DNA from: Saxidomus purpurata
Lineage: Eukaryota; Mollusca; Bivalvia; Venerida; Veneridae
Assembly (NCBI GenBank): GCA_022818135.1
Contig: JAFMSR010000018.1
Span: forward strand, 17,368,847 to 17,432,846
Direction: 5' to 3'
Length of the DNA stretch: 64,000 bases
Shown here: positions 60,201-64,000 of the stretch, piece after piece
How the letters are laid out: every line of letters begins with the position of its first letter
Numbering within the stretch: position 1 is the stretch's first letter
Translations under genes and position numbers: made by a program
The notes under the pieces: generated by a model
The model's input: only the letters and a program-made list of their open reading frames with translations
Databases searched by the model: none
Told to the model about the DNA's origin: nothing

Positions 60201-62298
60201 AAATATAGCGTAATAGTCTGTTTATTGTTTATATTCACAGGCGAGTGACAGCGAGGAAGATGAGTATTCAGATGATGAATTTGTACCCGTAAAATCTACT
60301 CAGCATCCCGGCGACAAGATTGCTTCCGTACAGTGGTTCCAGGAAACACAGGCGACCCAAATTTACGACCCGAGTCAGCAAAATTTTATCGCAGAATGGT
60401 TCCACGGAGTTATCTCAAGAAGGTAAATTGTATTTCATCATAGCATAAACTCCCGAGTCCCTACTGAAATGTTAAAACTGATGATATGTCAAGGTCAAGT
60501 TTCAGAATTTTATGTCTAATGTTTTGTGCTGTAGGAGTATTTGAATTTATGAAATAAATTTCTAACTTTCTTGAAACTGAGGCAAAGGATCATGATGTCT
60601 GCCTCCGTGGTTGAGTGATTAGAGTCGCTGACTTAAAATCACTGTAACATGTCATAGATGTAGCGTCATTGGTTCGAGCCCTGCTACCAACCATGTCTTT
60701 TTATGTGAAAAGTTGGCATTTTTATTACAGAGAATAGGAGTCTTGAACTGGTTCTTTGCAGGAACGATAGTTAGGTAAACTGTCTGCCTGTTAAAATGAC
60801 CAAAATATGGTTGGAACAGGCGTTAAACTCCTACAATAACAAAGAATCAGAATGTGTGTACTTTTACATTGGATAAATTTATCTTTACCAAGTACAAAGC
60901 TGTTAAACCAACACTGTAGTGCTGGTGCATCAAGTTGGTCTTAAAAAAGATACAGAAAAGAACAGTAAGAAAAACAGATGAAAACATTTTTTTACACATT
61001 GTATATCCGGCTGAGTGAATTACTTCACAGGTCTTTAAAGGGCTTCTATAATTAACAATATTATAAAATGTTTTACAGGCAGTCAGAAAATTTATTACGT
61101 CAGAAATTAGCCGGCACATACCTTGTTCGAGTGAGTGAGAGTAGATTTGGATACACTCTGTCTTTTAAGTGAGTACTTCTTCCTCTGATATCAATACATA
61201 TTTCAAGATTATACAAGGTCAAATTATTAATATAAAAATAAAGACTTCAGTTCAGATTACCTATTTTACTAATCAAATTGTACTACTTAAGTTAGTTTAG
61301 TAGTTTAACTATTCAAAGGTAAAGTGCCGTTTGCTAGATTATCTAGGTTATCTGATTATGTGATTTAGTGTAATACATTGGGTAATTTTCATGATGATTA
61401 AATTTTCACTATTTACGCAAATTTCCTAGTTTACTAATTCAAATATCTCACAAAAGATTCATTTCACTGATTTACTATTAGAGAATTTTCATGAATGTCT
61501 GTCTGCTAAAACATTGTGAAATTTTCATCATGCGAAAATTACCCAGTTATTGAACATGTACTATACAAGTTCCTTCAGATTATATGTTTTACTATTCAAA
61601 TTTCTTCAAATGATCTATTTTGCTGTTCAAATTCCTTCAGATTATCTGTTTTACTATTCAAATTTCTTCAAAAGGATCTTTTTTTGCTGTTCAAATTCCT
61701 TCAGATTATTTGTTTAACTATTCAAACCCATCTTCTTACAGAGCAGAAGGATCTAGTGTGACACATGATTGAATTCAACTTAGGAATTAAAAGTTTGTTG
61801 TTGCTGGTGAATCCAAATTTCTACAAATACTCTCATTGGCCTGATTCAAATCCTTAACAGATGTAAGTCTATCATTAAAGAGAAAACTATTTCAAACAAT
61901 TTCTCCAAATGATAAACCAGTATTTTGTTCTTCAAATTCCTTCAGATTATCTGTTTGTACTATTCAAATGTCTTAGCAAATGATCTATTGTTGCTGAATT
62001 CAAACCTTCAGTAATGTTGCCTGGTATTACTTTTGGCATACATTTTACTTGCAACTGGATTTGTCATGTTGCTGTTCAAATTCCTTGTTGTGTAAGTGCT
62101 TTTATCACTATTCAAGGGATTTTGCTTCAACAGGAGTCCTATTCTGTTCGAATCCCCTTGAGCATTAGGTCTGTCCTTGACACATTGTCCAAATTTGCCT
62201 CAGTCCAAATAGCAATATGTTTTGCAGCTGATTACAAAACGCTTCCCTATCCCATAAGATATAAATCTGGTAATGAGTGTCCAAGAGTGATTCAATAA
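30288..62298 (+). CDS. Unconventional myosin (class III-like motor, no kinase) with C-terminal SH2 domain; contains disrupted exons
   Basis: Clean exons: 30288-30398, 31526-31591, 32022-32152, 34531-34633, 37706-37808, 43116-43272, 44306-44411, 44917-45036; then 50530-50616, 50852-50917, 51335-51451, 51835-51946, 52313-52377, 52797-52859, 53391-53510, 54281-54366, 56460-56643, 57306-57474, 57967-58133, 60241-60422, 61079-61168. Disrupted or tentative: 45633-45743, the copies up to 47427, 61742-61862, and terminal exon 62228-62298 (TAA). Seen: P-loop GESGAGKT (residues 104-111), switch [11 protein letters not shown] (153-162), [18 protein letters not shown], then one IQ motif [18 protein letters not shown], a charged helix, a PPPPVP patch, an acidic stretch, and an SH2 domain starting WFHGVISRR with TYLVRVSES (phosphotyrosine arginine present). 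Known: an actin-based motor; SH2 binds phosphotyrosine. Inferred: a motor recruited by tyrosine-kinase signalling. The switch II/relay part is not intact. The start ATG has a fitting context, and no kinase exon was seen upstream. Confidence 0.8.
30778..30972. mobile_element. MITE with TACAGTAAACTCT ends
   Basis: Left TACAGTAAACTCT, right GGTTTACTGTA, about 195 bp, with inner words TTGTTATATC and GTTATATCCATG. The same family lies at 41479-41672 and, degraded and reversed, at about 35525-35730. Confidence 0.7.
32220..33225. repeat. Compound repeat: family J interrupted by family X
   Basis: Family J parts (about 32220-32455 and 32930-33225) carry GGGATGTTCCTTGCATGAAG, AACTCTGGTTACCATTGCAA, TCTAGTGGACCTCTACCAAG and an end with CCAGGTGAGCGATATAGGGCC. 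Family X (about 32458-32815) starts AAAGTGGCATTATGCGCATC and ends GGGTTAAAAGCTATT. Both recur side by side at 55135-55830. Confidence 0.7.
33300..33630. repeat. Minisatellite, 51-bp unit, about six copies
   Basis: The unit includes ACGCATCTTAATGAATTTCT and TTTCTGTTCTTTCATTTTGT. Because 51 is divisible by three, frames on both strands stay open across it (17-residue repeats), but it lies inside a myosin intron and is not coding. Confidence 0.85.
34000..34212 (+). repeat. tRNA-derived SINE, decayed head, intact tail
   Basis: The B-box-like word TTTGATTTGAGCCCTGCTACC is mutated. The rest matches 60601-60840: TTTATGTGAGAAAGTTGGCAG, TACTGGTTCTTCCCAGTAA, GGTAAACTGCCCGCCTG, ACGGGCGTAAAACTCCTATAA. 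Confidence 0.75.
39020..40060 (+). repeat. Tandem array, about 165-bp unit (family F)
   Basis: Six or so units with ATTGACTTGAAACTCAAAG, TTACCATCAACATCTACACC, CCCATAACTCTGTTTTGATT and GACAGATTTATGCCCCTTTT. The unit around 39525-39650 has lost single bases at many places compared with its neighbours, which looks like a poor consensus rather than normal divergence. Confidence 0.75.
41380..41742. mobile_element. MITE with TACAGTCAAACCTG ends, split by another MITE
   Basis: Left TACAGTCAAACCTGTT (41380-41395), right AACACAGGTTTTACTGTA (to 41742). Inside it lies a second element at 41479-41672 with ends TACAGTAAACTC and GAGTTTACTGTA. The outer element carries GGTCTTTATTCACAGG and GTCTTTATTCGGAGG, like the relative at 50965-51147. 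Confidence 0.75.
42168..42390 (+). repeat. tRNA-derived SINE
   Basis: CCTCTGTGGTCATGTGGTTA (A-box-like), GTGGGTTCGAGCCCTGCTAC (B box), then GGTAAACTGCCCGCCTGT and GGATGTTAAACCC at the tail. Same family as 60601-60840, with a few small gaps. Confidence 0.8.
43399..43810. mobile_element. Short inverted-repeat element with two tandem units (family G)
   Basis: Left GTGTCCCCCTTTCGG, right GAGGGCGACACAAGTGT (imperfect inverse), with GTCGGTCTGTCCGTC after the left end. Two units of about 175 bp each carry TTTGACAGAGTTATGCCCCTTT and AGATTTTGTCACGAAAACTT. It lies in a myosin intron. Confidence 0.65.
45230..45310 (-). repeat. tRNA-like SINE fragment
   Basis: On the - strand it reads GGTGCAGTGGTCCAATGGTTA, then GGACTGGTTCAAATCCTGGC, so both pol III box words are present. 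The spacing and lack of a proper acceptor stem argue for a SINE head rather than a tRNA gene. Confidence 0.6.
45340..45600 (+). pseudogene. Degenerate copy 1 of the myosin switch II/relay exon
   Basis: Positions from about 45362 (GGGCTTCATCTTAATACTTTG) to about 45560 align with the exon copy at 46253-46498: GGGCTTCATCGTTATTGGATTC, AAATGTTTTTCAAG, AACATGCTATTTAAGAAATA. It lies before the exon that should precede it, so it cannot be used in order. No reading frame survives. Confidence 0.6.
45633..45743 (+). pseudogene. Myosin motor exon (LLGV...GEQ region), frame-disrupted
   Basis: AG acceptor at 45631-45632 and GT donor at 45744. The start fits the previous exon in phase (KLLGVHSQ). The second part reads [17 protein letters not shown], then CTHAE in another frame, and that frame joins in phase with the EARDAC start of exon copy 46253. 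Linking the two parts needs one missing base near 45657, and a TGA remains in the linking region. Read straight through in the entry frame there is a TAG at 45690-45692. The length otherwise fits the family. Confidence 0.6.
46253..46498 (+). pseudogene. Copy 2 of the myosin switch II/relay exon, disrupted
   Basis: Good acceptor (CATTTTCAG) and donor-like GTAAAT. Pieces of the motor can be read in different frames: [25 protein letters not shown] (switch II neighbourhood) and a relay part like CINRPISN. Several single-base gaps and in-frame stops separate them. Confidence 0.6.
46569..46680 (+). pseudogene. Second copy of the LLGV...GEQ myosin exon, disrupted
   Basis: Aligns along its whole length with 45633-45743 and shares its downstream intron start (GTAAGGACTGTATATTTGTAG) almost exactly. 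It reads KLLSLDNSG, then TQL, a stop, GEQL, and in another frame [10 protein letters not shown]. At least two frame breaks. Confidence 0.6.
47202..47427 (+). pseudogene. Copy 3 of the myosin switch II/relay exon, acceptor lost
   Basis: The acceptor position reads CAA instead of CAG. The 3' half keeps LDIF at the switch II site and, after a frame change, [11 protein letters not shown], the typical relay helix sequence. A one-base gap then precedes the donor-like GTAAAC. A remnant of a third upstream exon lies at about 47495-47590. Confidence 0.6.
48150..48262. repeat. Minisatellite, about 32-bp unit
   Basis: Four copies of AAGATTTCTCAATTCAAGGGC with A runs of different length between them. 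Confidence 0.8.
50000..50500. repeat. Loose tandem repeat of about 65 bp
   Basis: Alternating words TAGTCTGACATGAC, TGTCAGCATGTGTTTAGACTTG and GATGCTGAT in changing spacing, directly before the exon at 50530. Confidence 0.65.
50965..51147. mobile_element. MITE with TAGAGTCAAACTTGT ends
   Basis: Left TAGAGTCAAACTTGT, right ACACAGGTTTGACTATA, 183 bp, with TGGTCTTTATTTGAAGG inside. Same family as 41380-41742. It lies in a short myosin intron. Confidence 0.75.
53671..53931. mobile_element. Foldback MITE with arms of about 70 bp
   Basis: The left arm starts CTTGGTCGAAATCCCC (53681), followed by a TTGGTCCAAAAATGG-like part. The right arm ends GGGGATTTCGACCAAG (53924). The arms pair over most of their length, leaving a loop of about 120 bp. 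No frame inside. Confidence 0.8.
54600..55080. repeat. Tandem array, about 145-bp unit (family I)
   Basis: Three units with AACTCCAGTTAGGAGTGACC, AATTGCAATGAAACTGGGTG, TGTAGGCAGCTTGC and TAGGGTCAAGGTCACTG, then a broken fourth. Confidence 0.75.
55135..55830. repeat. Repeat pair X plus J, second occurrence
   Basis: X (about 55135-55503) matches 32458-32815 closely, for example CTTACTGCACATAGTGTATG, TTTCGCAGTGATCTCCCTTG and GTTATTATTTCGTACTGGTA. J starts right after it with TAGCTCACCTGGCTTCACC and continues with GGGATGTTCCTTGCATGAAG. Confidence 0.75.
56644..60240 (+). other. Myosin introns around the IQ and tail exons
   Basis: Introns 56644-57305, 57475-57966 and 58134-60240. The first has a short AGAATGATAGAAAGA repeat (about 56950-57060). 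The second has a tRNA-like SINE remnant (about 57635-57775, starting ACAGTGGTATAGTGGTTACA). The third has the element 58217-59432 and a SINE fragment (about 60030-60155). Confidence 0.7.
58217..59432. mobile_element. Non-autonomous inverted-repeat element with tandem core (family K)
   Basis: Left TATACCCCCGCA (58217-58228), right TATGCGGGGGTATT (59419-59432). A GTCCGTCCGG run follows the left end. About eight units of about 140 bp follow, each with CCTTTGACCCACAGTCTTCA, ATTTGGCATGGAGGTTGTC, GACCCCTATTGATTTTGAGG and GGTCAAGGTCACAGGGGCC. A run of 27 C (59160-59186) replaces part of one unit. Later units lack scattered single bases. Confidence 0.8.
60601..60840 (+). repeat. tRNA-derived SINE, nearly full length
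   Basis: A-box-like GCCTCCGTGGTTGAGTGATT at the start and B box ATTGGTTCGAGCCCTGCTAC near 60670. The body has TTTTATGTGAAAAGTTGGCA and the tail ends GGCGTTAAACTCCTACAA. It is the best-preserved of the four related copies. Known: molluscs carry tRNA-derived SINEs (for example RUDI); I cannot tell here which named family this is. Confidence 0.8.
61560..62000. repeat. Loose tandem repeat of TTCAAATTCCTTCAGATTAT
   Basis: Units of about 30-60 bp built from TTCAAATTCCTTCAGATTAT, TGTTTTACTATTCAAA and TTCTTCAAATGATCT lie on both sides of the SH2 exon at 61742-61862. Confidence 0.7.
61742..61862 (+). pseudogene. SH2-domain exon of the myosin, frame-disrupted
   Basis: Clean acceptor (TTCTTACAG) and donor (GTAAGT at 61863). 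It enters in phase from exon 61079-61168 with KAEGSSVTH, typical of the SH2 strand C-D region, then meets TGA at 61770-61772. SH2-like pieces continue in other frames: [14 protein letters not shown] and, near the end, LIQILN. Its length is one base short of the phase needed by the next exon, so the frame breaks add up to a net loss. Confidence 0.55.
62228..62298 (+). CDS. Probable terminal exon of the SH2 myosin
   Basis: Acceptor TTTTGCAG at 62220-62227. Read with one base from the previous exon it gives [19 protein letters not shown], then a few residues and TAA at 62296-62298, a plausible end just after an SH2 domain. An AATAAA word (62294-62299) overlaps the stop; another lies near 62664. 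Tentative, because the exon before it is disrupted. Confidence 0.45.
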
Positions 62299-63752
62299 AC
62301 TTCGAAAGCATTATTCATAATTGAACTAAAGTAAATTTGTATAAAACTAAAATAAGTGAAATGTATAAGTTAATAATTTAGTTAAACCCTACTGTCACAA
62401 CACTTTTGTTACCTTGATTGTATATGGTGTTTTAGTACTTTTGTTTTGTTGCTTTGTGGTTCAGATTCATCAGTTTAAAAATATTTTAAATTTCAAAAAA
62501 TTTCAAACTGGATATGTTTTGCTATTTAACATATCCCTGTACATATCCTTTAGTTACTTCTTACAGAACAAATTATGCAGTGTGAGTCCTTGGTTAAAGT
62601 TTTGCATGCAAATTGCAGAACTAAAAAGTTAATATTGTGGTACTGTTAACTGGTCTTGGGGTCAATAAACAGCGCAAAGACAGTCTGATAGGTATATATT
62701 TAAAAAATCATTTCCCTTTGGGTCTTTGAAAATCTGAATACAGTTTTAATTGCAAAGTTGCTATCTCTCAAGCTAGGATATGTTTGAAATTTTACATGGG
62801 TTTGTTGATGTCAATAAGCAAAGTGAAAGTATTAAGTCCCAAAACTCTTGATTGGTTTGCATATTTCATATTTTTTAATTGTACATGTATTTTGACAAAA
62901 TTATGTCCTGTTGACGGAATATCTAATTTGCTTATAAAACACTTGGAATTGTGATTAGTGAAGCATGGTGTTTCACAGATAGCTATTTTCTTGGTTGTTA
63001 CAAATGTAACTAGAGTCTTAGTAAATTGAAATCTTCCGCTTTGGCCTGATTTTTGAAAATGGACTCGTCCATCTTTCACTTGGAACAGTGACTATTTATT
63101 GTTCATAGAGGTGTTCATAAGATTTACTGACTGAATAGTGAACAGTGCAGATTATGATGAGGTTGCACAGTTTTGAAGATAATATGATCTGCAATGGTTT
63201 AAAGATTAGAATCATTTACTGTTGAATTGTGAGGGTTAATATTATAGTAAAAAAATGTCAGAAAGAAGCATTACTATGAATATTTTAAATACCTTGTGAA
63301 TATGTTGTCAATTTAATATGGGCTGCAAATGTTTCTCTGTAAACAATCTGCACATTATTTTAGAACATGACTGCTTTCCGTGAGAAAATACGGTAAATGA
63401 TGCACATGTAAGTGCTTCCATGTTTATAAGTTACAATGAATTTATTGCATATGTGTTGAACACGTTTGGGATATTTCCACAGACAATTTTGTTACTTAAT
63501 CTAATTATATATGGGTTCCTGTGTTTTTATTGTTGAATAAAATACTAATCAGTTGTTGAGCTTATATAAAGGCTTTGCTCTCATGATTTAATTACTAAAA
63601 AACTTATTATTGTACTTTATTCAACAATATAATACTGGGACTCAATTATTGTTCTAAGGTATTGACAACTGAATCCACTTTTGTGAGCAGATATGACCTA
63701 ACTGAAATTGCTTGTGCTATGAACATTTTTATAAAAAATTTGATATTCTTTT
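62299..63752. other. 3' UTR and/or intergenic
   Basis: AT-rich. It has a hairpin repeat of the CAGTGCAGAT family at 63143-63198 and AATAAA words near 62664 and 63536. No gene recognised on either strand. Confidence 0.6.
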
Positions 63753-64000
63753 TATACCCCCATTAAGCAGTTTAGGTGAATATGAGCATGGTCCACCTGT
63801 CGGTTGGAACGGTACCATTTATTGTTCGGTCGGGGGTCTGTTGCATAAAAGTTTCCTTGTCTGAGCATAACTTGAAAACTACTAGTTGGATTAATACAAC
63901 TTGATAATGGTAAGCACATTGAGAGGAAGTGCACTGCACAAGAACTATAACTCCATCTTGACTAATTACATAGTTATTCCCTTTGTTACTTATTCCTTGT
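63753..64000 (+). mobile_element. Start of another family B element, cut by window end
   Basis: Starts TATACCCCCATTAAGCAG, then a GGTCGG stretch, and continues with GAGCATAACTTGAAAACTAC and GAGAGGAAGTGCACTGCACA, matching 6936-8221 unit by unit. Confidence 0.8.

Noticed and set aside
60601..60700. tRNA gene (box A and box B words)
   Set aside because: Both pol III boxes are present, but there is no cloverleaf or acceptor stem, and the copy continues into a shared SINE body. The same holds for 16571, 42168 and 45230-45310.

Overview
This window is animal nuclear DNA: about 64 kb, AT-rich, with split genes bounded by GT/AG introns and very dense repeats. The repeat phrases, the tRNA-derived SINEs and the short inverted-repeat elements with tandem cores look like those of bivalve molluscs. 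I infer a bivalve, probably a clam-like species; no marker gene proves it. Three protein genes could be assembled by hand, all on the + strand.

(1) Positions 314-9706 hold the last six coding exons of a p120 RasGAP (RASA1) orthologue. They cover the second half of the Ras-GAP domain and the C-terminus; the SH2, SH3, PH and C2 exons lie before the window. (2) Positions 19895-24520 hold a complete six-exon gene for an 858-residue protein. It has an N-terminal SH3 domain, about six membrane segments, a DC-STAMP-like region and a C-terminal eight-cysteine RING-like finger. It belongs to the DCST1/DCST2 (sneaky, SPE-42/SPE-49) family, but with an added SH3 domain. (3) Positions 30288-62298 hold a 32 kb unconventional myosin gene. 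Its motor most resembles class III, it lacks the class III N-terminal kinase, it has one IQ motif and a short acidic tail, and it ends in an SH2 domain.

Most myosin exons are clean and join in phase. The stretch encoding the switch II/relay part of the motor (about 45.3-47.6 kb) is different. It is a degenerate tandem array of two to three copies of the same exon pair, every copy carrying frame breaks, and no intact switch II exon is visible elsewhere. The next-to-last SH2 exon (61742-61862) is also frame-disrupted. Either the locus is decaying, or the consensus sequence is poor in these repeated tracts.

Between and inside the genes the window is mostly repeats. There are several families of inverted-repeat elements with 140-190 bp tandem cores (1644-3292, 6936-8221, 13313-14292, 58217-59432, 63753-end, and weaker ones). 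There are TA-flanked MITEs, including one nested in another (41380-41742), tRNA-derived SINEs, hairpin repeats and minisatellites. The stretches 9707-13312 and 14293-19894 contain no gene I can support. I found no true tRNA or rRNA gene, CRISPR array or transposase gene.
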